Shown here: piece after piece, positions 35,482-46,765 of the stretch | Numbering within the stretch: position 1 is the stretch's first letter | How the letters are laid out: every line of letters starts with the position of its first letter | Notes under the pieces: model-generated | What the model was told of the DNA's origin: nothing | Databases searched by the model: none | The model's input: only the letters and a program-made list of their open reading frames with translations | Program-made: the position numbers and the translations under genes | From: Strigamia acuminata | Taxonomy: Eukaryota; Arthropoda; Chilopoda; Geophilomorpha; Linotaeniidae | NCBI GenBank assembly: GCA_949358305.1 | Contig: OX442315.1 | Span: forward strand, 16,146,427-16,210,426 | Length of the DNA: 64,000 nt | Direction of reading: 5' to 3'

Positions 35482-36923
35482 AAAATGTAAAAACGCTGTG
35501 CATGGTAAAACGCATATCAAAACTCTCATATAATAATCCATAGTCTTCCACTGGAATTAATTCGTCTTTTGCGTACCGTAAAACTCCGAATAAACGCCCG
35601 GGCGTTTAATATTTGTTGAGATCATTTTTCGGGGTGCCTATTTGGTCCCAGCAAGGGGCACGACATTAAAAAATATGATTTGTACAACAAAATTGGTGAT
35701 CTTTGTGACCCCGGCGCTTAAATGGGCACGTGCCAATGCACGGACCAGGCCACAATTTGGAGCTTTACTGTATCTAACTTTTAATCGATATATTTTGTAT
35801 AATTATAATTATTTTTAATATTACTCTAGTCAAATCATGAATTAAAACAAATGATGTGAAGATAAGTGTTATTTTTCAACAATGTTTAATTCTTAGTATA
35901 TAAATTACATTTAAACGGTCGACATTTTACAAAGCTCTCATTGAGAGTACAGCCACAATCCTTCAAAAATTAAAACCCAATATCTAATTTAAATTATTTG
36001 TGTGTATATTTATATTTATATTTATATCGTTATAAATTCATATTAGGAACGTAAAATTAACAGCGTAACAACGGTCCTTCGTTAATATTTTATTTATTAC
36101 ATGAATTTGAGATTCGCTTTACCCCAGTGTCTTCAAAATTTGCAATAAATCTATGAAATTACAATATTACTCCAGCAAAACGATGTCTTCTACCAATGGC
36201 TGTGAAGAAACCTGCTTTGTGTTTTTCTAAGGCCAAAAGAAATGAAAATAAGGCCCAAATTAACAACAACAAAGTTAAATTCAATTTGTTAATTTCCCTC
36301 TCCCCCGCACCCGCCATTTTGCTTTATTTATTTACAAATCTCATTTTCGGACTGTTTCATTTAATTGTCACGTAACTTATTAAATACTTTTATTTTGTCA
36401 GTATAAAGGCATTTAAGTATTCATTTACGAACGTCTAAACGGCAAAATGCAAGAATATATTATCATCACCCATTAATTTCACCGTAACCCTAACTTAAGC
36501 CTAATGTTAATTATTTGTTAACACCGAAGGAGAATGCGTTATAAATTGGCACTCTTCAAGTTTTAGCGGATAAAAATTACACAGTAAAACAAAATAAAGT
36601 TTAAAAAAATAAAAATTCTCCTATTTATATTTATTAGGTGTCAAAATATTGCAACCTCGAAATCACTCGTTTAATATATTAAAAGAAAAAAAAAATAGTT
36701 GTGACAATAATTTTTTCGGAATTATCAAATTCAAAAAATAAAAATTTTCCTTTAGAAAAAATATTACAGGAAAAACAAGCTCCAAAACGAGGAGCGTCAT
36801 TGATTATTATATATTAATACAAAATAGTTTCGTCTAAGACATCACAGGAAGCATCAATTTATTATTAGTTAATATAAATCAAAGATGGCGACCGCCCACC
36901 CAACCAAGCAAACCAGTCGAAGA
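35482..36923. other. Convergent gap, ALDH5A1 / SLC26, with a MITE
   Basis: A 1.4-kb stretch between two stop codons. Apart from the MITE at 35574-35772 it is AT-rich and contains the 3' UTRs of both genes. No coding frame or RNA gene is convincing; the frame at 36885-37187 on the plus strand has no family resemblance and overlaps the last SLC26 exon. Confidence 0.45.
35574..35772. mobile_element. MITE (TACCGTAAAGCTCCG family), copy 2
   Basis: A 199-bp element with inverted ends: TACCGTAAAACTCCGAATAA at the left, and TACAGTAAAGCTCCAAATTG on the complementary strand at the right. Relative to copy 1 (15699-16260) it is in the opposite orientation. They share TGTGGCCTGGTCC and the internal segment around tacaacaaaattggtgatc. 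No coding capacity. Confidence 0.85.
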
Positions 36924-39900
36924 TCAAAAGTTGCTTTCAGTAGAAACTCCACTGACAGATATCTGGGAACAAAAACAATAATAAATATAATATTGATATC
37001 GTCGTCCACTCGCATCATTTCAAAGGAAAAGTCAACCGAATTCGAATTTGTTTACGTTACTTTGCATGCAAATGGAAAAATGTCAAATTACTTGAAGAAT
37101 GCCAATCAAAAAATACAAATTAAAAAGTTTCTACAAAATAAAATCAATCTATCCATCCACCAAGAAGAAAAAGATGTGATGCATTAACAAGAGTTTTTTG
37201 TTATTTGGTAGTAGTGCATTAGTTTCTCTTTGCTACATGTACGTGCACAAATTTCTTCTTACCCGAGAGCAGTCCTTTCCGATACAACTGTACAGAACTG
37301 CGTCGTGTATGGTCGGGAAGATGTTACTTTCAGGTACAAGTTGAAAGGTGCCCATCTTCTCAAACAACTCGATAACCGGCACTAAATGGAAAGAGAAATG
37401 TTCAATCATTTCTTTTTATAGGGATTTTAGTTTACCTTGGCATGCCGCCAAATCCACAGTGATGTTGATGTCTTGGTATTCGGTAATGAGCTGAAAAGGG
37501 GAAAAATTGAATGGAAAATTTGTGGATTTTGAATTTGTTTTAACGGTGTTGTCGAAAATATAATTTTTTTAAAGTGCAAATTGCACTTTTTCCATGCAAT
37601 TATGCACTTTTTCATTTAAAAATGCACTTATTTGGTTAAAAATGCACTTTTTTTGGTTAAAAATGCACTTTTTTTGGTAAAAAATGCACTTTTTTTGGTA
37701 AAAAATGCACTTTTTTTGGTAAAAAATGCACTTTTTTTGGTGAAAAATGCACTTTTCTTGGTAAAAATTGCACTTTTTTTGGTAAAGATTGCACTTTTTT
37801 TGGTAAAAAATGCACTTTTTTTGGTGAAAAATGCACTTTTTTGGTGAAAAATGCACTTTTTTGGTGAAAAATGCAGTTTCTTAGTGTAATAGTGCACTTT
37901 TTTGATGCAAAATACACTTTTTTGGTACAAACTGCACTCTTTTCGTGTGCAAAATAGACTTTTTTTCGACAAAGCCAGTTCCACTCCTTATCCCACCCAT
38001 TGAGACATTTTACTTGAACTAAAGTAGTTAATCCCGATGCGTCGATGTAAGTCCAAGCAGAGCAATCCATGATGATGTGATGGACTGGAATGTCCGTGCT
38101 TTCTGGTATTTCACCATTGCACGTGCAAATAGCGTCAACAGCATCGACAGTATCGTTATCACTTTCTTGTTCAAAATTCTCTGTGTAATTGACGATCTTT
38201 GCATTCCCTTCAGAAACCATATGCTCTTGTCGCTCCAACTGCTTTCGATGTTTTTTCACTTCTCTCAGTTTGGAATCCTGTTCTTTTTTCTTCAGCGCCT
38301 CTTTTTTATTTTTCGACGCTGCTATCATCCTACTCGATCAATTTATATAATATAATTTAATATATTTTGGTTTTTTTAACTTTTTTTTACCGTGGATTGA
38401 CAGATGCTAATTCGTAAACACTGTTTTTGAAATAAGCTCGGTTTGCAAAATATAAAGGCCCACTGAAATGGAATATTTTGATTCCTGGAAGCTCCTTTGC
38501 CTAATTAAATAAATAAAAAAAATTTAAACATTTAATTAATGTGTTTTCTTACAATTTTAAACAGAAATTTACTTCTTTGTATTTATCCAACTCCACATAA
38601 ATATCCGTGCCGCTTATTCTTCCAAGAAGACACGTACTAGGCCTACAAAAGTAAAGAAAAATATTTTAAACACAGTTTAATTTAAATTAAATAAATACGG
38701 GACATGGACATGCTCACGAACATATTCTCGTGGTCAAAAAATGCACTTTTGGGTAAAAGTATTTGTTTTCACACCCAAAACTTTAATTTGGGACTCAAAA
38801 ATGGACTTTTTAAACCAAAAAACTCAACAATGGACGTTTTAAACTCAAAAAATGGACTTTTTAAACCAAAAAACTCAACAATGGACGTTTTAAACTCAAA
38901 AAATGGACTTTTTAAACGAAAAAAAAAATCAAAAATGGACGTTTTAGACTCAAAATGCACTTTTTAAACTTAAAATAAACCTTTTAGACTTAAGATGGAC
39001 TTTTTCGTAGACAATTATACCTTTTAGAAAATAAAAAATAAATAATACTTCTTACAAGGCAATTTTAATCTTGAATACTTCACAGTTTAATGTGCGAAAA
39101 ATGACGGTTAGTAGAGAAAAACAAACTCCCACTATCAAACCGATGTCAACATCAGCGAGTAGCACAGCCAAGAATGAAACCAACCAAATCATCTGTAAAT
39201 AAATCCAAAAAATACACGTATAAATTAATTTAATTTAATATTCAATTTAATTTAATATTTACCGCTTCCATGATCGATACGTTCCACGCCTTCTTCAAGT
39301 CTCGGAATTGTAAAAACATCCCTTTCAAAGCCACGAGAATTATCGACGCTAAAATACACTAAATATGTCATTACAAATGATGACAAACTGCAATTACAAC
39401 CTACAACCAAAACCTTACATTTGGCAACGTCTGAAACAATGGGCCAATGAACAGCATGACGATAAGCACCAGCAGGCACGAAAACAGACTCGCAATCTGC
39501 GTTTTCCCACCCGCAGCGTCTTGGACGAGACTGCGGGATAAAGACACGCAGCACGGAAAACACGAGAAAAAAGATGAAAAAATATTCGAAATTCCAAGTG
39601 CAAATAATTCCTGCGGTGGAAAGTTGTTATTAGAAACGTTATGTTTGTTCATTGCACGATTGGTACCTGATTAGGTTTAACTTCGTATTTGTGCTTTTTA
39701 GCAAAAATCATTCCCATGGATAGAGACACAGTGAATGCAACAATAGCTAATGGAATACTGTCGAACACAACGTCAACCACAAGATTTATGTCAGGAACTT
39801 TTGGTTTAGGCAAACTGAAATTTATACAATTATTTTATTAAATGTTCCGAAGATGGTTGTAGGATTGCCTTATGTTGTGTTGTTAGTGTTCCTGGTCCCA

Positions 39901-42900
39901 TATTTCACATTTTAGAATTTTTTTTAATCTAAAAATTAATTTTTTAACAAAAAATTCGTTTTTTTTCCCAAGAAATTCAATTTTTATGAATAAAAGTAAT
40001 TTGCTCTGGTAAAAATTGAAAATCTCAAATAAAAAGTAAATATTTAAGATAAAAACTAAATTATTTAAGATAAAAATTAAATATTTAAGATAAAAATTAA
40101 ATTATTTAAGATAAAATTGAATATTTTAGATAAAAACTAAATGATTTCAGATAACATTGAATTTTTTAGATAAAAATTATATACAAAAACTAAAACCCGG
40201 CAATCCCACATAATAAAAACACAAATTTCCACTTACCCAGTCGGAATAAGTCCGACAATGTCAACTTTTTGTACACCTTTCAAGTCTAAAAAATACGAGA
40301 CCGTCGTAACGATCACAATCTGTAAAATCCAAAAACAAAAAAATCAAAACCCAAAAACTCAAAAACTCAAAATAAAACCTTACAAGTATTAATTCGATTG
40401 GCACAGGCATTTTCATCTTCCCTCGAAATCTTGCATTTATACATTCGTTGACTAAAATCAAACAAAGCAATGCTAATACTGATATTATTACAGTCACATA
40501 ATTTGCAGCAGCAATTTGTTTAAAAATCTCTATATAAATCTGCAAAACAAAAAAAAAATTTAATAAACAACAACAATTTACTTAAAAATCAATTAAATCA
40601 CCTTAAAAATACTAAAAAATCTCGCTTTCACATCCACTTTCAACCCGAATAAGTATTTCACCTGACTGGTAAACACATGAAAAGCCGCTCCGGTGGTGAA
40701 ACCACTAACTAACGTTTCAGACAGAAGCATACTTAACGATCCCAATTGCAAAATACCCATCATAAGCTTAAAAAAAATAAAATTATATTTAATATTAAAA
40801 ATTTTCATTCAAAAAAAATCAAAATAATCTCACATGGATAAGCCCCGCGACTAAACAAACAGCCACAGCAACATCCACAGCTGAATAATGCACTTCCGGT
40901 ACGGTGGAATTAAACATAGACGTACTAATCGTCTCCGTAGACGCTACACTAAACGGTGTTGTTGTATTGTTCGTACTCCCCAAATGCTCATGAACGTTGT
41001 AATCACCCTCGGCATGTTTAGATACTATTTTACTTAACATTAAGCAAATGATTGCAAATGTTCCTAAAATAAATAAATAAAAATTAATATTAAATAAAAT
41101 TCAATTCAATTTTTTTTTTTACCAACTGAAACGTGATGTGAAGTACCAAGAAAAAAATATATTAATACTGGAAAGAAAGACACGTAAAGGCCTAGGACGG
41201 TTGGCACTCCTCCCAAAAGTGCATATGCCATTCCTGAAAAATAAAAATAAATAAATCAGTTTTTATTTTCAAGGGGTATTACATTTTCCAGTATATTTGT
41301 AAATACTATTGTCGTTCTTACCTTGCTTTGATTAATTCACAACTATACTGGAATAGGTTCTATATACCCTATGTTTCCAAACTGGTTCATTTGCACGAAA
41401 TTAGTCATTTTAAATTTAAATCAAACAAGATTTTTCTATTTAAAACCTCGATCTCAAATTTAAGTGCAAAAAACAAAAAAAAAACAGAAATTTATTTCTA
41501 AGTCTGTGGTAACCATGGTAACACGGTAAACACTTAACATGACCGAAGCAAAAGTGGTTTCATTGGCACTTGTTGGGTTAATTTGTTGGGATTTATTTGC
41601 CTATATTACAATCGTGGAAGTGTTCATGGTGAATGGTAAGTGTAATTTATTTACCTTGAGGTATGTGCATGATTCCTACAGTCATTCCAGCAATCAAATC
41701 GTTGACAATATTGGACCGGATGTTGTAATATTGAATCCATTCTAACATGGGTATTCTGGACTTGACAAACCGCCACACGCACCTCGGCGAACATCTGAGC
41801 ATACATTCACATTGTGTCGGACAACAATCTAAATAAATTCGAAAAATTGTTAAATTTCGCACAACAATTTATGTTTTATGGGGCTAGATCAAGGAATTGC
41901 TTCACCATTTCGACGCTAGTTGTCGTTTTGCATAAAATGGTGTCATGTTTCAAACAAAGACACAAAATGAAACTCCGGTACAATGTAAACTGGAAATACA
42001 AAACTCATTTTGTTTGGAGAAACAAAGATGAGTGTCGGATTTCATTCAGCATCATAACAAACAATAAAAAAATAAATAAAAAAAACTAAAAAGAAACTTT
42101 TCCCACAATATTCCGTTGTTCACCCATTACTTTTGAATTCAATTTCAATTATTTTTGTCATACTCTTTCGACAAATACTGAATTGGTTAAATGTCCTAAA
42201 AAATATGAAATAGTCTAATAAAAGAATCATTTTCACATATTTTTTGGAAAAATCTTTCTGGCTTTGGGTAAAAAATAATAGGGTGAGTAGGAGCTTTTTT
42301 TTTAGGTTTGTACTACTAGAGACAACATTTAAACTGTTTGTATCGACATAACTTCAAAAAAGGCAGCCGAATTAGTCTGTTTTAGTCGCTGTGGGCATGC
42401 GCACGACATTTAAACTGTTTGTATCGACATAACTTCAAACAAGTAAACCAAAAAGACTACGTTTTTGAAAAAGGCTTTTATGCTGTATCCCTGCGAAATT
42501 TGAATCCATACGCTGTGGGCATGCGCACGACATTTAAACAAATAAACACGATTAACTGCAAGTTCCACATGGACTTTACGAATGCGCCTAATGATGAATT
42601 AAAATACCTGAAGGTTTCTCTTCAACATATTGGAAGGCTTCATTAAAACTTGCTTGCGTATACGCTGGCCTTTCGTTAAGAGCGACAACAGGTACTTGGC
42701 AGTGTTTCTGACCGAGCTCCAAATCCTCGTCGCTGGATTTGCTCATTGGTGGTGCGTCGGGCGCATCTGAAAAAGCACAAAAACAAACCTCAGTTTTATC
42801 GGTTTCGAACAAAACAAACCAGTCAGCACACAACGAATCCTTCTGTACCTTTCAGACTTAATGATTCGTGTTACGTAAGTGTATGACATTAAAAAAATAC

Positions 42901-43348
42901 AGAAAAAAAAGTTGCAGTCCACAATTTTTTGTGCATCATCACTTTTCCGTAGAATTTAACATTCAATTAACCTTGAAAAAGACCTGGAATTGAAATTTAA
43001 GTGACCATAACACCTGTGATCAAACACTGCATCGTTAACATAAAAATCTGAGAACAGTGTTTACGTATTGGTTTACAATACGTTCAAAAATAGATAATTA
43101 TTGACTTGGATTTTAAGGGCCTTTTGTGTTTTTAAAGTTGAATTCACGTGCCAGTTGTGCATCAGCCAAGATTTTTTTTTGCAGCGAAATTCAACACTAG
43201 GTGAATTTTAATCGTTCGGATTAAACGCTTGGATATTAGTTACATTTTAAAATGATTTTAAGCCTCTAAATAGTGCGAAGATAATGATAAATCAAAACAT
43301 ACCATTCAATCGGTTAATTCGCGTCTTGAGTAATTTCTCATCAGACAT
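36924..43348 (-). CDS. SLC26-like: SLC26 family anion transporter with STAS domain, 801 aa (proximal first exon)
   Basis: Eighteen exons: 43303-43348, 42608-42766, 41655-41828, 41123-41233, 40834-41063, 40602-40766, 40384-40539, 40237-40319, 39667-39814, 39419-39610, 39263-39358, 39056-39192, 38573-38642, 38391-38500, 38014-38329, 37436-37490, 37263-37381, 36924-36962, all in phase. The SLC26 signature is spread over exons 3-4 ([16 protein letters not shown] then [16 protein letters not shown]). The multi-pass core continues to [16 protein letters not shown]. The STAS domain has [30 protein letters not shown], a charged variable insert ([20 protein letters not shown]) and [18 protein letters not shown]. 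It resembles the SLC26A5/A6 group of chloride/bicarbonate/sulfate exchangers. The last 39-nt exon is the least certain. The extracellular loop in exon 5 has several N-glycosylation sequons. Three further first exons upstream give alternative N-termini. Confidence 0.92.
37610..37935. repeat. 20-21-bp minisatellite in SLC26 intron 15
   Basis: About 15 copies of aaaaatgcactttttttggt, best conserved at 37675-37870 and degenerate at both sides. It is open in several frames on both strands only because the unit is close to 21 bp. Confidence 0.92.
38700..39010. repeat. Compound repeat in SLC26 intron 12
   Basis: A 50-bp unit (aaaccaaaaaactcaacaat plus ggacgttttaaactcaaaaa plus atggactttt) is present about three times at 38800-38950, embedded in shorter degenerate copies of atggacttttt. 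Confidence 0.85.
39950..40190. repeat. Degenerate repeat in SLC26 intron 8
   Basis: Ten or so units of the form tttaagataaaaattaaat, varying from 18 to 24 bp. Confidence 0.75.
41539..41919 (+). CDS. Possible antisense micro-gene inside SLC26: 42-aa membrane peptide
   Basis: Two plus-strand exons, 41539-41635 and 41888-41919. The first starts [16 protein letters not shown] and continues hydrophobically through [12 protein letters not shown]. It ends at a textbook donor (AATG/gtaagt). An acceptor (gggctag) joins in phase to give [10 protein letters not shown] and a stop. The predicted product is a single-helix micro-protein. Its intron spans exon 3 of the SLC26 gene on the other strand. A promoter-like stretch (ggtaaccatggtaacacgg) lies just upstream, and an AATAAA follows at about 42075. 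No family is recognised, and chance cannot be ruled out from sequence alone. Confidence 0.33.
42374..42590. mobile_element. MITE copy, GCGCATCCATAAAGT family, rearranged
   Basis: Contains AGTCTGTTTTAGTCGCTGTG plus GGCATGCGCACGACATTTAAA, homologous to the complement of 44664-44834. The second half of this block (GGGCATGCGCACGACATTTA) is repeated at 42508-42535. The right end GGACTTTACGAATGCGCCTA matches the family terminus. It lies in SLC26 intron 2, next to exon 2. Confidence 0.65.
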
Positions 43349-43667
43349 TTTGTTGAAAACAAATCGAAGTAATGTTCGCACAACAGATAAAAATCTTGAT
43401 TTTTATTGCGATTTGGTTTTTATGTGATTGAAAAATATAAAAAAAAATTTATATATTTTTTTAATGAGATTACATTCGAATAATCTTTGGTTAAATTTAC
43501 AATTTGATACCGTATACCGAATAAATTGAGGCCAAAAAAGCATCATTTACTAAATAAATGTTGATATACACTTAAAAACCCGAATAAAACAACATCAGGG
43601 TGTCAATTTACGTTTATTTGTTTCGTATTTTGCCTCGGATGCAGTTTGAAATCAAAGTACAAAACAT

Positions 43668-43797
43668 GGTTAGGGTTACTTTAGGTTTACCCAATTCCAG
43701 TATAGTTGTGAACTGCTGTGTTGAAGTTTTGAAGGAGAAAGGGCATAACCTTGTGTTCACAAGTGTATTGGGATTACCTAAAATAATAACCCTAACC
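43668..43797. mobile_element. MITE with GGTTAGGGTTA ends, 130 bp
   Basis: Ends are inverted repeats: GGTTAGGGTTACTTTAGG on the left, and GGTTAGGGTTATTATTTTAG on the complementary strand at the right, followed on both sides by GG(T/A)..ACCCAAT. The TTAGGGTTA tips look telomere-like, but there is no tandem array. Located upstream of the proximal SLC26 first exon. Confidence 0.7.
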
Positions 43798-44663
43798 TGA
43801 TTTCATCTTTTGATTTTTTGATTTATTATTTTTAGTGCTTTAAATCCATATTCGACACCATTCTGGTTAAAACTATTTATTATCAACGTCATTAAACATT
43901 TTAATCGACACATTAATCAGATACTGTTTGTTACGCAAGTCAAGCAAGCAACCTCAATTGCTTCAAGCAAACATGTTTAGGGACAAAAAAATTTGTACAA
44001 AAAAATAAATTAAAAATATAAAAAAAAGTAAAAGTAGGTCACAATAATTTGCTGTTTCATTCCACTAACCACTTTTTTATTTTATAGTGATGATCAAAAT
44101 TTTTAAATAAAATCGACATCACGCCCCCTTGCCCCCGTGAGAAAAATTCAAATCAAAATTCAAGAAAGGTCGGCCATTATCAATGCCTTGCGCATTTTCG
44201 ACGATGCATCAAATCGGCATTTCGCGGTGCATTTTGCGTTAAAACAGTCGTTAAAAGTACTTTCCCAATAAAAATAAAAATTTATATCCGTAATAAAAGC
44301 ATACAATTAACAAAATCTCAATTTTTTTCTCCTTCAATTTGGGTCAGTGCGCGGGACGACGACGCCATCACCAAATAACAAGTGTTATTATTATACAGTT
44401 TCATGAGCTTCTAATTTACGTGTTTTTTTTCTACACAATTTGGTAGTCTTGGCAGGTTCTAACTTTTAATATCAGGGAAATTAATGTCTTCATTTGAGAG
44501 CGATAAAAAAATCTTGAAGCTAAGGATTTGATTTCACTGTTGATCTTGCAAAATCAGGTTTTGGTCATGATACTTTAAGTGAGTTTACAAACACATTTCA
44601 TCTTGAATTATTGCCACCTTTAATACAAACAAAGAAACTGCTTTTTAAAAGGTTTTAACACTA

Positions 44664-44834
44664 TAGACGCATTCATAAACACATGTGTAACATGTATTTA
44701 AACATGTTTTGTTGTTTAAATGTTGTGCGCATGCCCAGTGCAACTGAAACAGACTCTTTGTGAAGCCATTTTAAAACATTTCAAATGTTATTTAAAAAAG
44801 CTGTTTCGTCTAAATGACTTTATGGATGCGCCTA
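44664..44834. mobile_element. MITE, GCGCATCCATAAAGT family, most complete copy
   Basis: Inverted ends of about 16 bp: TAGACGCATTCATAAA at the left, and TAGGCGCATCCATAAAGT on the complementary strand at the right. The interior contains a conserved TGTGCGCATGCCCAGTGCAA shared with the copy near 42.4 kb. There is no coding capacity. Confidence 0.7.
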
Positions 44835-45034
44835 CATTAACTTTGGACGATTTCCAGCATTTCCAGCATTTTTACCGAATCAATAGGTGAATTCAAACTT
44901 TGTTTTGTGTTTTATGTTGTTGATACATTGTTGATTCCCGGGGTTGTTTAAGCACCATCTCTTGATGGAAAATATTGCTTGTAAGCTTGTGGTTAGTTAG
45001 GTTAAGATTTGCCAACAGTTGGAGTTGGCACCAG

Positions 45035-45167
45035 CAGTGCTGGACTGGCCCGCGCGCTACCGGGATTTTCCCAGTGGCCTGTTGCCCAGTGGCCCACCGT
45101 GGCCTGTCCCTGTGGCCCGACCCATCCAGATTTCCCAGTACTAAATTTGTACCCAGTCCAGCCCTGA
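45035..45167. mobile_element. hAT-type MITE, copy 1 (133 bp)
   Basis: Tips CAGTGCTGGACTGG and CAGGGCTGGACTGGG (complement of the right end) are hAT-like. The element is bounded by an 8-bp target duplication with one mismatch: GGCACCAG (45027-45034) and AGCACCAG (45168-45175). The interior is GC-rich (repeated CAGTGGCC). It is about 80 percent alike to the copy at 49275-49398 by eye. Confidence 0.88.
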
Positions 45168-45816
45168 GCACCAGTGGCTATTTCCATTGCTGGTGCTGGT
45201 TTATATTTCCGCCAAAAAGGACTGTCCTCTTAGAACGTAGTTCTACGTCAGAACCATAGACACAGACTATATATAAATGTAAAAAAGCAGGTACCACCAG
45301 TTGTTGCAATATTCCAACCTTGTGCAGGCAAATGGCGACTCACCATGACTTATGTGTTTACCCTATTGTTGGCATTTGGTTGCATTTGAACAATTCGCCA
45401 TAATGTTATTTTTTAATCGCCACAACCACAAGACAAGATTGATTTAGATATCTATCCTAACAATGAATTTAGGTTAGAGGTAAAGTCCTGTTTTTAATTG
45501 TGTTACCAATTGTGCAAAAAAAATTATCGTAGCACCAAGAGTATTTAGTTGGGTAATATCACTAGTCGGTTCTTGACCAATAGGAAATACTGGGTCTTAG
45601 ACCGACTCATGATATTATCTTACTCGTGGTATTACTACTGATATGTCATAATCAATACATGCATTCAATTTGTAAAAGGAGAAGCCACTTCTTAATTTTC
45701 TTTGTTTGGCATTATGAATGAACGGCATTTAGGATGGAAAAGTCACTTCCAGAATTTAACGCAAAAGAATCCAGGGCTCAAATAGTGCTGCTGGTTACCA
45801 AAAGAAGCAAAGTGTC

Positions 45817-46144
45817 TATACTTCCAGATCTCGCTCGTCTCGTAATCTCGGTCTCGGAGATCTTGGTCCTTTTAAGTCTCAGCATCTCAATCTCGGCAAA
45901 ACGAGATTTCATTATTACCAGATACCGGTACACTAAAAAATGTACTGTACAATTCACATTACAAGTTGTAACGTGATTTTTACGTTTTTTTTATTGTTTT
46001 TTATTATTTTTTATTGTTTTTTTGTTGTTGTTGAGAAGAAATCTCATTTTTTGTCTCGGGTCTCGTACGAGATCTCGTCTCGGGACCTTTCGATCTCGTC
46101 TCGGAAAACCGAGACTTGAAAACGACCGAGATGCTGGAAGTATA
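45817..46144. mobile_element. 328-bp inverted-repeat element with a perfect 9-bp target duplication
   Basis: Flanked on both sides by CAAAGTGTC (45808-45816 and 46145-46153). Inverted ends begin TATACTTCCAG and continue into TCTCG-rich arms (ATCTCGCTCGTCTCG left; ATCTCGGTCG plus GTCTCGG right). A 9-bp duplication is typical of Mutator-like elements. The interior has no gene; the 80-codon frame across its left part is not conserved. Confidence 0.85.
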
Positions 46145-46685
46145 CAAAGTGTCTCAAATATTTTTTTCTTCACCTTGATTGAACACATCTTGAATAAGCA
46201 GTTAAATTTTTGGAACATTTAAGTCTTTTATTTACAGTAACTACTTTAAATGTCTGTTAATAAAAACCATGCACACTCTAGTAGTTCAAATTACATGTTT
46301 ATTCACATATAAATAACACTTTAAACATAGCCTGCATAATGTACCAATAAAATATTCCATCTCTTTAGTTAACAGTTTGCGCTAGGTCTCTGGATGCCAA
46401 ATTCAAACTGCGCAGGTGACACTTCAATATCATGCTGTAAATTACTTTTGTAAATGAGTTTGTTGTTTATTTACTTTGTTTTAGTGTTATTAGGCCTAAT
46501 ATAAAGCTTAATACTGCTAGAAAAATCACTGGAATTAGGAAATGAGTTGCTCAGTGTGAATTTAGCATCAAGATAGCGGGCACGAACTGTAGGTTTGGAC
46601 ATCATAAGTTACAAGATAAAAACGTGACTTTTATTAGCCCACACTTACAAGTTAGAGTGTATATTTATACAAACAGCCAAGACTC

Positions 46686-46765
46686 TGAAGAGCCCAGGCT
46701 TGTGAGTTGAAACCAGATCCCCAACTGCTGATTGGGTGCTCTACAACTTGATCTACTTGACTTGC
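46686..46765 (-). mobile_element. tRNA-derived SINE-like sequence or tRNA pseudogene
   Basis: Read on the minus strand it gives TAGATCAAGTTGTAGAGCAC, then CCAATCAGCAGTTGGGG, then GGTTTCAACTC. This matches the A box (TAGCTCAGTTGGTAGAGCA), anticodon arm and B box (GGTTCAA(A/C)TC) of a tRNA in correct order and spacing. The acceptor stem does not pair, and the D-loop and T-loop carry substitutions, so it is not a functional tRNA gene. Confidence 0.65.

Noticed and set aside
36885-37187. 100-codon plus-strand frame starting MATAHPTKQT
   Set aside because: It is antisense to the last SLC26 exon and intron, becomes AT-rich and Lys/Asn-rich, and shows no family resemblance.
37628-38328. Long minus-strand open frames rich in KKSAFFTK and similar, and the plus-strand KNALFLV frame
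   Set aside because: They are translations of the 20-21-bp SLC26 intron minisatellite; only 38014-38329 of that stretch is a real exon.
41814-42089. 91-codon plus-strand frame [12 protein letters not shown]
   Set aside because: Overlaps SLC26 exon 3 and its 5' intron, with AT-driven composition; the shorter spliced micro-gene reading has better signals.
43668-43797. Interstitial telomere repeat (TTAGGG)
   Set aside because: Only one TTAGGGTTA occurs at each end, in inverted orientation, which is better explained as MITE tips.
44893-45259. Overlapping open frames on both strands rich in Gly/Pro/Trp
   Set aside because: They coincide with the GC-rich hAT-type MITE; the related copy at 49275 has different frames.
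45734-45976. 80-codon plus-strand frame MEKSLPEFNAKE
   Set aside because: Most of it lies inside the 9-bp-duplication transposon and reflects its TCTCG-rich arm.
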